Shown here: in pieces, positions 1 through 11,107 of the stretch
Layout of the letters: every line of letters begins with the position of its first letter
Position numbering within the stretch: the first letter of the stretch is position 1
Source of the DNA: Aurifilum marmelostoma
Lineage: Eukaryota; Ascomycota; Sordariomycetes; Diaporthales; Cryphonectriaceae
Assembly: GCA_027559495.1 (NCBI GenBank)
Contig: JAMXSV010000023.1
Location: 930,001 to 994,000, forward strand
Reading direction: 5' to 3'
Length of the DNA stretch: 64,000 nucleotides
The notes under the pieces: model-generated
Database searches by the model: none
Seen by the model: the letters and a program-made list of their open reading frames with translations, nothing else
What the model was told of the DNA's origin: nothing
Position numbers and translations under genes: made by a program

Positions 1-954
1 TCGCATAGAACAGTCCGTGTCCGATGTTCAGGTGACAGCACAAGGTCGGATGATCCGGAATCAGCATACCAGTGAGTGCCTTCAGCGTTGATATTCCTCA
101 GAAAGAATGTTCTGTGCGCTGTAGCCTTTGCTATTCGCTGCCGCGTTAGGAATGTCGTCTCCGTTGGGACGTCGGCCTTTGCCGGGCGAGCTTGTGAGTG
201 CACATGTCTTGGTTATTTATTCCCAACGAGAAAGCGGGAACAGAACAGCAGAAGAAAGAAGAAGAAAAAAAGCCAGTTAGGAATGGGGCTGAGTTTGATT
301 CCTGCTTACTGATTTTCCTAGAATCCTGCCAAACTAAGCAGATCATTTCTTATTGTTTGATCAGAGAGGCTGCACCGAGTTTCGCTTGGCCATAACTTTC
401 ATATTCTCATCTTAGACGCAGTGAACAGGCATAAGTAATCGCACCGGGTCGCATTCGTTATCGCATCATCAGAAGTCCGGTCCACTGACCGCCTTGTACC
501 GGACTTCGCGCCAATGTACAACTCCTGCTCCGGGCGAAGACTGAGTCTAGATGACCACCAATGAATTATTTCAAAGCAGCAATCAAATAGTCTCGCCTCC
601 ACGTTGTGACATTCATTCATTCATACTTGCTACTCGAATTATGTAGAAATTGGGGTTCAGCTGTTTGATTTCTTGCGTCTTCTGTATTTTGGCGTGGGTT
701 CCGATGTGGATCTGCAGAAGGAAAAATACCGTACTGTGTACTTATGCCCCCCCCCCAGGGGCGGGGCTGGTGTGTACTCTAGGTTCTCTGCCCCACTGTG
801 GCTAAGCCTACAGGACGAGCTCGGGCTGTCGACACATGATTGTCGTCACTCTTTCAACAAGGTTATGGTCATCATTCCTACCTTCACATAACCCTTTTGA
901 ACCGCAGGACACTATCGGACTAGGAACACCAGACCTCTGCGCACACTATCCAGC
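1..954. other. Upstream intergenic region
   Basis: No convincing gene is seen: open frames are short, lack family motifs and overlap each other. A run of ten C lies at about 747-756. The right end is presumably the promoter and leader of the Zn2Cys6 regulator that follows. Confidence 0.5.
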
Positions 955-2746
955 ATGCCAAAGGCGCGTAAAGCATCCAGTAAGAAGCCACGCCTGCTCG
1001 TAGATAAGAACAGACTGGCTCACCGTCTCACGTCACAGCATGGTAGGCAGCCACGAGCCCCTCGTGATCAAGCGGACAAGTTTCTCATTCTGAGGGAATT
1101 ACCACGCAGCAATACGTGTCGCCGGCGGAGAATAAAATGTATCTACCTCCTAGTTGAGGCCTGTTCTGCCTTCTCTGACCTTTGGCGCAGGCGATGGGGG
1201 CCAGCCAGTATGCAACAGGTGCATCAAGTCCAGGATATACTGCGACCGCTCTGTCGCGTCCACCACTCCTTTTCAGGCGTGGCGGCCGCCCCGCCGTGGC
1301 GACAGTCGAGCTGAGACAAGCCGTAAGCCACATCCTCATCCTGACATCTCCGTCAACCCCAGTAAGCTTTTGTGCAGACAGTAAATTGACGAGAGCGATC
1401 CAACTCAAGCGGATCCACGTTCTTCCTTCCCGGCCCCGGAGTCACCTCGCACAGCGCTTGAAGCTTCTCAGCTAGCCCAGTACTTTCAGCACTACATCAA
1501 GACTATTGCGCCATGGTATGATCTCAGCGATCAGCAATGTACCTTTGCCACCGAGGTCCCCAGCAGGGCCCTAGACGAACCACTGTTGTTCAGCGCCATC
1601 ATCGCACTGTCGGCTGTGCACATCAGCAAGACAACAGCTCCCAAGGCACGGGCCGCGGCGGACTTCTACCATGGGTATTGTGTGAGAATATTGATCGAGC
1701 TGGAGCCGGACGATAGACGCATAGAGACTGGTGTAGCTCTGGATTCCACCTGTCTCCTGCGCTCCTACGAGATCCTGACTGGTAAGACTCAGGTCTTTAG
1801 AAATTGCCGACTGAGAAATCATGTACAGAGTAATGCTCACACACACTCAATCTATAGAAGATCGAGACCCCAACCGCCACTTACAGGGAGCCTATTCGCT
1901 TGCCTCGGAGCCGAAGGCCTCTTCTGACAACATCTGTCGGAATGCAGGGTTCTGGAACTACCTCAGGGAGGACATCACTTTCAGCCTCTTCACTGAATCC
2001 AAGCTAAAGACTAACCTGCAACGCATTCCTGACCATGAACTTACCTCAGATCAAGCCCATCTCAACTCGATGTCAATTCGTCTGGGGAATATCATAAATA
2101 ATTGTTTCGGAGCTGCCATGTCAGACCATGAATGGGATCGCAACCTAGTGATGCTGCGCCAGCAGGGCATGTCGCTGCCAGCCACCTTTCAAGCCTTCTC
2201 TCGAGCATCCAGCAGTGAGATACCTATTCTGTCAGTGTGGATGGTGCAGGACTGTCATGGTAAGTCGCTCACAGATTCTCGCGTCTGACCTAAGCGCTCA
2301 CGGATCCCCGTGGCAGCCTCGACGATGCACTATTACCTCATTGCCGTGATTATTCTCGCATCGAGTGTCTCAGAAACCGAAAAGCTGCAGGAGATATATA
2401 AGCTGCCTCACCTACCTCCACCAAAGAACGAGACTCGGTCGATACACGACTTGCTTGAGGTGTTGGCTCTCGAGGTCTGCGGGATCGCCTTCACTAGTAA
2501 TTCTCCGGCTGTTCTGGTCAACGCCTTCGGACCTATACACTATTGTAAGTCATGATGCTCGGTATGCATAATTTTTCAATAGACTAAAGTTGCAATACAG
2601 GTGGAAAATATATCAGAGACAAGGCATGTCAACAAGAATTGGTCAGACGGCTTTATGCGAGCAGAGCGATGACAGGCTGGCCGGTACATAGGACCATTGA
2701 CAGTCTCCAACAGCATTGGAGAAAGAATCAAGGATCCAGTGGGTAG
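955..2746 (+). CDS. Zn2Cys6 fungal transcription factor
   Basis: A sequence-specific nuclear regulator by family; its targets are unknown. The N-terminal binuclear zinc cluster reads NTCRRRRIKC then, after an intron at 1139-1190, a CNRC / YC half. The fungal-specific regulatory domain follows (QYFQHYIKTIAPWYDL, then a run ending in CLLRSYEIL). Exons I can join in frame: 1110-1138, 1191-1361, 1410-1781, 1858-2259, 2317-2544 and 2601-2746, ending at TAG 2744-2746. The 5' end is unresolved. In the contiguous frame from ATG 955 the first zinc-binding Cys is a Ser (AGC at 1108-1110). An intron ending at 1109 would restore Cys if the upstream exon ends in TG, for example at 1042. The family is certain, the start is not. 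Confidence 0.8.
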
Positions 2747-3015
2747 CTGGAGAACGGAATCCGACTATGGAACTTGAGCGGAAAGAGGTCCACGGAGCAA
2801 GTGCATCTAAGAGTTAGGGTCATGGCAAGCGTTGGTTGCTGTGTGTTCTTTGAGGCCATTCCTAATCTGGCGATATATGCCGAGCTCGGGATTGACGCAT
2901 CGGTGTGGGCATGAGGGATCATCAAGTATCATAAATATAAGAAGAGCGAAGTTTTTTGTGAAAGGGCATCTCTGGAACCGTGGACTTCCACACTTTGAAC
3001 CAATTGTCTCTCATT

Positions 3016-4167
3016 ATGTCGGCTATTGCATTTGCTTTTCGGTCTGGGATCCCAGCCCGTAGGCTGAGCATAGGTGCCCGCCGGTGTCTTGCCACATATA
3101 CCACCAACCCATCTCACTCACTCCCCACTACACCCTTTGCAGTCCTTCCTTCTATCCAAGAGATCAAATCTCGCAAGTTGAGCCCGAGGAATCTCGAGGC
3201 AGCTGTACGCCATGTTCACCGGGACGGCCTGGTCGTCGTCGAGGATGTTGTCCCCCACCAGCATCTCGACTTTCTGAACGAGAAGATGGTGCAGGATGCC
3301 CACACCCTCCAAGCACGCGGAGAGGACGGACCGTTCAACTACAGCCAGGGAAACCTCCAGCAAGATGCTCCGCCTGTAGCCAAATACTTCCAGCCTTCCA
3401 TCTTCACCAGTATGTCTGACTCAACGAATCCTTTTTTTTGTTTCCTTGTCAAAAATTATTTTGTCTCAAGTCTACCCTAGGGTAGTTGACCACCTGGATA
3501 CTAACAGCCATGCCTGGTAGATCGCATAGCCACGCAGATCACCTCCGCCATCCTGGGCCCCAGACCCAAATGGACTTTCTGCTCCGCAAACTCCGCCATG
3601 CCCCCTCTCCCTGGCTCCGCCCCGCAGCGACAGCCCGTACACTCTGACGCAGACTTTGCACACCCAGGCCACCCTTTCGCACTGGTAGTCAACATCCCGC
3701 TGGTCACGATGACGCCTGAGAATGGCTCCACTGAGCTGTGGCTGGGCACCCACCACTTCGGCATCGAGGCACAGGAGGGCGCACACGGGGAGCGGGCGAG
3801 CGGGAGGATCAAGCCGGCCCTGCTGGACGAGCGAGAGAAGGGCCGAAGAGGGCCGAGCCAGCCTGTGGTGAAGAATGGGAGCCTCATAATCCGGGATTTG
3901 AGGCTGTGGCATGCTGGGATGCCGAATAGGAGCGACGACGTTCGGGTTATGCTTGCCATGATCCACTTTGCGCCATGGTATAGGAATCAGATGAGACTGA
4001 CCTTGGGCGAGGATATCAAATCGGTCCTCGACCAGTTGGATAGAAAGGGAATCCTAGGGCTCGATGTGACTGCTGTTGACTGGCACACGACTGAGAAGAT
4101 TATGGGCAAGGGCGGCTATTTAGACCGTGGATTTGGAAATAGCTATGACTTTGACCAGAAGCCATGA
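3016..4167 (+). CDS. Phytanoyl-CoA dioxygenase (PhyH) family protein
   Basis: Predicted Fe(II)/2-oxoglutarate-dependent oxygenase of about 346 residues; the substrate cannot be read from sequence. Two exons, 3016-3409 and 3521-4167, join in frame around an intron with donor GTATGT, branch CTAAC and acceptor TAG. The iron-binding HxD is in VHSDAD, the distal His in LWHAG, and the Arg expected to bind 2-oxoglutarate follows in the SDDVR segment. The N-terminus is Arg/Ala/Ser-rich without acids (RRLSIGARRCLATY), which looks like a mitochondrial presequence. An in-frame ATG at 2980 would add 12 residues; 3016 is chosen because it starts the presequence cleanly. It lies downstream of the Zn2Cys6 gene on the same strand. 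Confidence 0.87.
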
Positions 4168-4504
4168 GGTAGGAGGTGAGATACGTCTCGTCTTTTGGTA
4201 CCATGATTCTGGGTTGGTTTACGAAAAACGGAAATCAATTGTTGCTGAGTATGATTTGATATCGCCTCAACCGCGACTGCTTTTTCATTCCTAATTCTCG
4301 TGGCACTAGTTTCAGGAGGCCATTTGTCTTAAAAAAAATACACGATCCGCCAATAGCCATCTGATGTCAGTTCAAATAGGGCACGAAGAAGCCAGTACAA
4401 ACATATTTTCGTCGTCGTGCATGCTGTTCTCGACCCATCAAAGTTGACGGGTCATGGAAAGCCACACTGCCTGAGCTTGAGTTACAACCCAGCAAGGAAA
4501 CCAT
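4168..4504. other. Convergent 3' intergenic region
   Basis: This AT-leaning gap lies between two converging genes and presumably holds both 3' UTRs and polyadenylation signals. An A-rich stretch is near 4332-4340. No gene is seen. Confidence 0.5.
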
Positions 4505-5254
4505 CTAAGACCGACTCTTGCCCAACTCGCTCTGAGCTGTGGAGGTGGGTCCACCCTTGACGCGCTCACCACCAGTGACCTTCTTTTCACCTTCCGTGAT
4601 GTCGTGCAGGTTCTGTGAGTTGATGGCCTCACCAGTATGCTTCTGGGCTTGAGCGGTAGGACCGCCCTTTATAGGCTCACTTTGGCCCGTAAGCTCAGAC
4701 TCCGCATGCGTAATGCGAGAGATAGTCTGCGAGTCGAGTACGCCCGAATGAACATCCTGCTGAGGAGATAAGTGGTCTTAGCATATATACTAATGATCAT
4801 AAAAAGATTTCGTCGCGATGACAGCGGCGAGACCTACTTGAGCACCAGCACCTTTGGCAGCCACGCTCTCGGCGAAGGCAGCAGGTCCTCCGGCCAGAGG
4901 TTCAGCCTGGTTGGTGATATTGGTCTCACCCTTGGTGATATCCGAGACGACACGGCCATCGACGTCTTGGCCGACGTGCTTCTGCGCTTGGGCGGTGGGA
5001 CCGCCCTTGACGGGATCGGACTGGCCGGTGAGCTCGTTCTCCTTCTTCGTCACCTCGTGGATGAACTGCGTGTCGACCTTGGATTGGGCCATGTTGGATG
5101 TGTGGAATGAGGATTTGAAACTGAGACAAGGGCTCGTTTGTGAAGATCTTGATGGATTGAAGGTGTGTAAAGCCGTTAAGTTTGCACTTCTTGCTGATGT
5201 TGTGGGGGGGAAAGTCTTGAGCAGAGCTCGTGAAAATTGTCGAGCAGATGACAT
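4505..5254 (-). CDS. LEA / seed-maturation-protein (SMP)-like protein, mitochondrial-type N-terminus
   Basis: Hydrophilic stress-protection-type protein of about 223 residues. Exons 4838-5254 and 4505-4759 join in phase 0 with donor GTAGGT. It has repeated units: ELTGQSDPVKGGPTAQAQ, then NQAEPLAGGPAAFAE, ELTGQSEPIKGGPTAQAQ and VTGGERVKGGPTSTAQ, each preceded by a D(I/V)T-type segment. This repeat pattern matches the SMP domain of plant LEA proteins, also found in fungi. The first 50-60 residues are rich in Ser, Arg, Thr and Phe and end SSFHTSN-MAQ, as in cleaved mitochondrial presequences. The start is ATG 5254-5252. The acceptor is a CAGCAG tandem, so the second exon starts at 4759 or 4756, adding or dropping one Gln. 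Confidence 0.85.
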
Positions 5255-6032
5255 TTTGTTGAGCAAAATCGATGTTCCTTCCTGAAGCTCTGTTGCAGTT
5301 TCCTTCGATTTTTACCGGGTTGTTTTTAGGGAAGTCGCGTTCCATCAATTGGGAACTCATACGCGGTCGCCACTTCATCTTAATATATTGGGGACAGCGC
5401 TTGATGACGTCTAAGAACGGGATGTTACCCCTTGCGCGATCGGTGACTTCACTATTACTCCACCACCGTCAAGGAAGGCACTATGGTCAAGTGTAGCGTC
5501 TGACGGAAGAATGACACTACCCTGGCTGAGTTCTTTCCACAGAATATCTTCTACGTGCTGATGGCAAAATCATTTACAGCCCCCTCATTCATTTATTCCC
5601 TCGAACCAGGGGGGGGGGGGTTTAGGGGGATTGTGGCTGCTGTCCACACTCTACTTCCTTTCCTGACATATTCGTTGCAACTGAATTGTCAACCGCCATG
5701 ACAGGTTCTAACAAGATCTCTCAGTATCGGTCTTGTTCAATTATCTTCTCCAACAACACAAGGATTACAATTCGATTTTGAATGATGAACGTTAATCTGG
5801 AATTCAACCTGAATACTTGCATGCGTTTCCTGCGCCTCGCGCTATTGTTCGAGATGTGTCTTTCGTGTGAACTATGACCTACCTACTAACAGAGAGCTGC
5901 TTCCGTATCGTTCTCCTTTGATGGGCTCGTTGAGTCAGATACCCAGGTATTGGGCCACGAAACTTGTTCCTATTCGTTCGAGCTCTCCCTTCCAAGGCCG
6001 AGATGTTCACCTCTTCAAACGAAACAACAGTT
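5255..6032. other. Intergenic region with G12 tract
   Basis: Promoter side of the LEA-like gene and 3' side of the metal permease gene. It contains a run of twelve G at 5609-5620. I see no further gene. Confidence 0.5.
5405..5432. promoter_or_regulatory. Candidate stress-response promoter elements (CRE-like and STRE-like)
   Basis: About 150-180 nt upstream of the LEA-like start, a TGACGTC heptamer at 5405-5411 resembles the CRE bound by Atf/CREB-type bZIP factors. A CCCCT (STRE core on the gene strand) is at 5428-5432. More CCCCT/AGGGG cores lie near 5582 and 5625. Short motifs occur by chance; the stress-protein context makes this worth noting but it is unproven. Confidence 0.3.
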
Positions 6033-7652
6033 TCAGCTGTCCTTCCCCATCTCCTCATCGGGGTCATCCACGGTGAAGGTCTGTATGATCAAGAATTCCT
6101 TTTCCTCGAAGCTCAGGCCACCAGCTTCCTTCTTTCCAGCTGCCAGGTGTTTATCTAGAATAAGACGTCGGTGCAGCACATGCTCATACGTCATGCGCCT
6201 CTTCTGGTCATCCATGTTGTGCGCCTGCAGCAGCAAAATCAACAAGAAGCCCTCGACAATCATAGTCGGCGTGTTGCAGAGGAGCTGACCCGTCTCGGTC
6301 CACTGCATAGCAGATGCGATGATGAGAAGGGCGATGACTGTGAAGACGGCAAGATAGCTAGCCATACAGCTGCTACATGCTCGGCCGATGGAGGAGCTGA
6401 GGCGCTGGTTGAGCGACAGTCTCTTCATCTGGGTCTCAGCTGGCATCTGGATCCCAATGGTCGAGAAGATTCTTGCATCCTGTTCGAGAAGCTCCTGGAA
6501 ATGTTTCTCTGCTAGCTTTGCCTCGCGCGAGTCGACGTTCTTGAGAATGAAACCGTCGATAAAACCGATGAGACCGGTATAGGTGCCAATGATGAGGAAC
6601 CAGTTGTCGTCAAATTTCATGGGCTCGCCAACTGCAATCCACAGGATCAGGACGGCAGCAGAAATTGTGAGGCCGATTGAGCCACCAATGATGAAGGCAT
6701 ACATATCAATCGCTCTCACCCATCCAGAAAGCGGAGGGGACGTGCTGGCGACTGGCGGATTTAGAATCACATCACCAGTCATTAGGCGGAGCTGCATTTC
6801 GAGCTCCCTGTCGAGAAGCTCGATGCTCTTGACCGTCTTTGTCATGTGTATCTCGTGCTGCCTGCGGATGTTCTGCAGGAACATGGTCACAAAGGTGATC
6901 TCCAAAGCCGTTCCCGTATTGACCCAAAGCTGCCAGGTGTCTGAGAACTTGGCGGGAATTCCTAGGAAAATCCAAGCGATGATGCCCGCACTGTAGACAC
7001 CAAGAGAGATTAGGTGGCCGACGACCTCCGCGACCCTGTTGGAGAACCTATCAAATGTATCTTCCTTGGTGTGCAGTTCCTCGAGAACATAACCTCTGAT
7101 CTTGTGCGTCGAGGCAGCGAGCGTCCTTCTCTCGTCTGGGGTGAGGGATCGGACCATGCGCTCGTTGGACTTGCCTCGGGAGAGCAAGCCACAGATCCGG
7201 CTCAGCAGACTGCGGGTATTGTTGTTCTGCTGGCGCATGAGGAGGGTTGCTGAGAAATAGGCCTGAAGGGACGAAACATCTTGGAGCACCACCTGCCAGG
7301 TATCTGTCGCGCGGATAATGATACCCCAAATAGCCCAGGTTACCAACAAGAGCAACACGAAGCCGAGGGACCACCTCGAGCCGGCTGCGTTCACAATCTT
7401 ATTGAGCAGACCTTCGGTGTCTCGCGTCTGGGTGGATCGTGAGGGGACATCGTCTTCGTCGAATTCGCCGTGGGAGAATTCTTTTCCGAGCGTGGCGTTG
7501 CGCTCGGGGTAGTAGACTTTATCGGGAACTACCAGGGTCTGTTCGCTGGGAAACTGGGTTTCCGCGGTGGTCGAAGTGACATATTGGGCCTCAGGTGCGT
7601 TACGAATATCATGACAGAAATCCCTCGCCCCTCGGATTGGGTTCCAGCCCAT
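6033..7652 (-). CDS. Low-affinity iron/zinc permease, Fet4-like
   Basis: Plasma-membrane divalent-metal (Fe/Zn) transporter by family, 539 residues in a single exon, close to the yeast Fet4 length. The hydrophilic N-terminal ~90 residues are followed by about eight membrane segments. The family's recurrent DTWQ-type units are visible: DTWQVVLQDVSSLQAYF, then DTWQLWVNTGTALEITFVTMFLQN, and a DDNWFLIIGTYTGLIGF unit. The start is the first ATG (7652-7650), giving MGWNPIRG; the frame is open further upstream but only through a TTG. A second iron gene (Ccc1/VIT type) lies about 55 kb away, too far to call a cluster. Iron-dependent regulation is expected for the family but I did not find a clear operator. 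Confidence 0.88.
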   Translation of the reverse strand: MGWNPIRGARDFCHDIRNAPEAQYVTSTTAETQFPSEQTLVVPDKVYYPERNATLGKEFSHGEFDEDDVPSRSTQTRDTEGLLNKIVNAAGSRWSLGFVLLLLVTWAIWGIIIRATDTWQVVLQDVSSLQAYFSATLLMRQQNNNTRSLLSRICGLLSRGKSNERMVRSLTPDERRTLAASTHKIRGYVLEELHTKEDTFDRFSNRVAEVVGHLISLGVYSAGIIAWIFLGIPAKFSDTWQLWVNTGTALEITFVTMFLQNIRRQHEIHMTKTVKSIELLDRELEMQLRLMTGDVILNPPVASTSPPLSGWVRAIDMYAFIIGGSIGLTISAAVLILWIAVGEPMKFDDNWFLIIGTYTGLIGFIDGFILKNVDSREAKLAEKHFQELLEQDARIFSTIGIQMPAETQMKRLSLNQRLSSSIGRACSSCMASYLAVFTVIALLIIASAMQWTETGQLLCNTPTMIVEGFLLILLLQAHNMDDQKRRMTYEHVLHRRLILDKHLAAGKKEAGGLSFEEKEFLIIQTFTVDDPDEEMGKDS

Positions 7653-9534
7653 TTTGATAGAAATATGTACAAGGTTTGAGTTCAAATATAGAAATTATAA
7701 CAAATTTGAACTGCAACCGGAAAGCCTCAGACGCCCAGCGCAGAGGCAAGAAGAGAATAGAGAGAGAGAAAAGGAATAACCAAGGAAAGAATACAAGTTC
7801 TGAAGGGAAGATAAAGGCGATGATTAGGAATATGTTGAATTGGAGCAATAATAATTAGTTTAGACACATTTAAAGGTAATACACGATACCAAGGAACAGT
7901 CGGCGCCGCCGCGTCCATAACAATCCATTACTCTACGACAACCAACCCGAGACAGAGCTCAAGCTGCCAAGGGATTGCAAATCTGTGATCTTCACAGACC
8001 GACCTCAGAGCCGTGGACCTCGAACACAACCTCGAACAGAGTGTTTTGATGAATACAAGGCAAGTCAACCCACCAGACGTCCTATAATGCACATAGTTAT
8101 GTTGTGGTACCGCGTCTAAGCGGACACATTCCGAGCATGCCTGCCCCAACATCTTTGTTTTGACCGTTAAAAGTGGCTGCTATCATGCGCCAGGTACAGG
8201 TGGGGCCCCGTTACACGCACTCAACCCCACAAGTTTCAACGGAGGCCCGCCTCCCGGGACGATCTCGCGGCCAATTTTTTGCCAGTCGCGCTGCTTGTTG
8301 CGACGGAGTCTGTTTCGTCTCGGCATTTGTGTCCTTGGGGCCCCCTCCCCCTCACGGATGCCGGTGGCGGGTTCCCCATGGCCTTGTCTTGCACCCCAAG
8401 CAGGTCCCCAGTCTTTCAATCCCCGTTCAGCCTCTCAAGTATCAGACGGTGCTGGCCATTACTGTGCCCTCTGGATGTTTATTGTTTGTTGATTTGAGAC
8501 AGCTATTATCGGCACCTGTTCCGAGACAACAGCGAAGATTGCCTTGCTCTCCGGCTCACGGGCGTGGGAACTGTCACAAATCGAAGACGATCAAGTTCCC
8601 AAAATCAAGGGCTGTGCCAGCTATTATGAAATACCTTGACCACAGACATATATGTGCAGATCGAAAATGTGAAAAATGGGTTGACCGGAAGTTCCAATAT
8701 GGCCTTCTGACTTACTGGCGCTCACATTAATGCTCAATGGACCTATGAATACGTCTATAAAGCAAGATTCCCCTGGTCAGGGTATGCGCCTCCACGGACA
8801 TTCAATATAGAACTTGCCAGGATAGAGGAAGGGGTTTATGTTCTCGGATTGTGCCGATGTAAATGGTAACCCAAGGCGGGATGGACAAAGGATTATTATG
8901 CATAACTAAATGACAGCGGCCCGCATGGAAGGGAATCTCCTTCTGACGAATAGGGGATTTTCTGGCTTTTTCAGGAAACGATTACCCTATCCGAGCTGGG
9001 GTCGACCAGAAGATACCCCAGCCTACTCCACTGCGTTTCCGCCAGGACGAAAAGCAATGCCGATACAATTAATTCATAATTTGTAGATCCTTTGGTACTG
9101 TGTGCAGACCTCAACTCAATTGTCATAGCATCGCCCTGTGCATATGCCAAGAAACCACCTGATGCAGGATGTCCGTCCTCAGCGCGCATCATCGAGCCAT
9201 TGCCGTAGATGAAACCGCCGCTCAGATCAGACTACGTCCAACCGGAGTGGCAGACGAATATAGCATCATTGCCTGTCTGTCTCTTGATTCTCCGAATGAT
9301 CATGGAAATGAAAATACGAAAACATGATGAGGGGAAATTGCCACAGTCAGCAACGGCCAAGTCTCAGTTCATCAGGGCCGCTAGGACGCCCCAGCACTGC
9401 TTCAGCTCGGCACTGATCAGTCCGGATCAAGCCGTCACAGAACTTCATCGCAACAACACCGAAAAGGGTGTTGTCGATACACGGACTCGAAAAGAGTTTA
9501 CAACAACATGAATCACAATCATATGAATTCTTGA
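7653..9534. other. Long intergenic region
   Basis: About 1.9 kb upstream of the permease gene. The longest open frame (about 8173-8730, plus strand) has no recognisable domain, is rich in Pro, Arg and Cys, and has no splice structure supporting it. I see no gene I would defend. Confidence 0.45.
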
Positions 9535-10483
9535 TTAAACTGCGGTTGTTGCTGCGCCACTGGATTTGGCCCCACTCTGGGTGGTCTTGATGGATGTCGA
9601 GGTCTGCAAGCTTGTAGCAACGCTTGTTGGCTTCGAGGTACTCGTGATCTTCTCACTGGAGACCAAAACCGTGCTCTGCTTCGCACTGGATGATGACTGC
9701 GTGCTGACAATAGAAGAGGACGTTGTCAACGTCGAGCTGGTGATAGACGTCGTTTCAGTTGGGACCACATTGTCGGCACAATGGCCACCATCTATGCACT
9801 TTTGCCCGGGTAGGCAACTGCTGCCATCTGGGCAGCAGACGTGTCCGATGATCATGCACCTGAGACGGGGGGTCAGCACTGTATCCTGCTCGCATTGATC
9901 TTGCGCTTGAGTTGCGGGTTCTGCTCACCCGTTGTGGCACAGCTCTTGTCCGCCAGGACATGGGTTCAGTGTGTCCACACATGTCTTTCCAAGCTATTCG
10001 TCAAATATAATGTTAGAAAAAAGAATTTCTGGTCCGGGTGGAAAGGGACCCCCGGGGGGAGGGGGCCTGGCTGATGTCTAGGGACCTTAATTTCGACCTA
10101 CAGGACAGCATCCATTTGTCACGCAGTAATAACCCTGATCGCAGAAGCCTGGACTAACATCACGCGCTTTGTCAGTGTCAAGAACATTACTGCACTAAGT
10201 TTCACAGGCTAACGTTTCGAAAACAGGAAGCTGTGAGATGAACATACTTGATGCCATTGCAGCAAACCTTGCCAATGGGGATGCATATATTTCCGCATGG
10301 AGTATATCCGAATGGACAGTATTTAAGTTGTCGACGGGTAATATCATTAACGGCGCCAGGCAAGTCGCCGATAAGAGGAGACCAATTTTCAGTGAGAATC
10401 TCCGCTGGCTCTCTCTGCAACTCGAAGCCCGCCACCTCAGCTGAGAGCAGCCACAGTGCCAAGACGAGGATATGTGACAACAT
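9535..10483 (-). CDS. Small secreted cysteine-rich protein with Ser/Thr-rich tail
   Basis: Predicted extracellular or wall-associated protein of about 225 residues; function unknown. Four exons close exactly in frame: 10248-10483, 10102-10153, 9929-9993 and 9859-9535. A signal peptide begins MLSHILVLALWLLSAEVAG. Cys-rich modules follow: CPFGYTPCGNICIPIGKVCCNG, NPGFCDQGYYCVTNGCCP, KTCVDTLNPCPGG and CMIIGHVCCPDGSSCLPGQKC. The last ~80 residues are almost all Ser, Thr, Val and Lys, a likely O-glycosylated stalk. No hydrophobic C-terminal tail for a GPI anchor is visible. The spacing of paired CC suggests a disulfide-rich fold. Exon boundaries are inferred from splice signals and conservation of the CC pattern. 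Confidence 0.72.
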
Positions 10484-11107
10484 CTTCTCTCGAAGGCAGA
10501 ACAAGACCTGAATGGTTGAGAAATTAGATGAAGGTGTCGAGCTGTAAGTATACTGAGATGGGAAGGGTCGTGCCCTGTGCAGGATGGAGGAGATGGTATC
10601 AGGCGCACCGTGTATTTATCAAATTTTCTTAGGGTATGACATGGGAACTGCAGGTCCTAGATTCAGACTCCTTGCTCTCAGAATGTCATATTGTTCAGCC
10701 GACCGATGGGTTACCTTGGTTTTCAGCTATGGCGCTCAAACTCGCAGGTCACGTTCCCGACGCCATACTACATACTAAGAGCGCTACCACAGGTATGGTA
10801 TCTGGAATCTACCTCTACTGGTTACTGCGAGATCCTGCATCCTTCGTGGAAGTGATGAAGACACCACCAACTGGGCTTTCTTGCCCAGTCTGATCCGAGC
10901 ATAACTTAACTATCTATTGGCCTCAATAGCCTCGACATTACTTTCCCGAAGGAGCATCGGCCTTAGTCAATGTAGGCGGGCGTGGCTTCTCCCGAGGTCG
11001 CCAGGCAGGTACACCAGTAGCACCAAGGAAGGTACAGAACAAACAAGTATGTGTAGCTGACTACCTACGACAGTATCCTCATGTCTCTTGTATCACACAT
11101 CCCTACC
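10484..11107. other. Intergenic region
   Basis: Promoter side of the Cys-rich gene and 3' side of the coiled-coil gene. Short open frames near 10584-10893 show no family features and I do not call them. Confidence 0.5.

Noticed and set aside
8173..8730. Open frame of 185 residues
   Set aside because: Low-complexity Pro/Arg/Cys mix with no family resemblance; probably chance.
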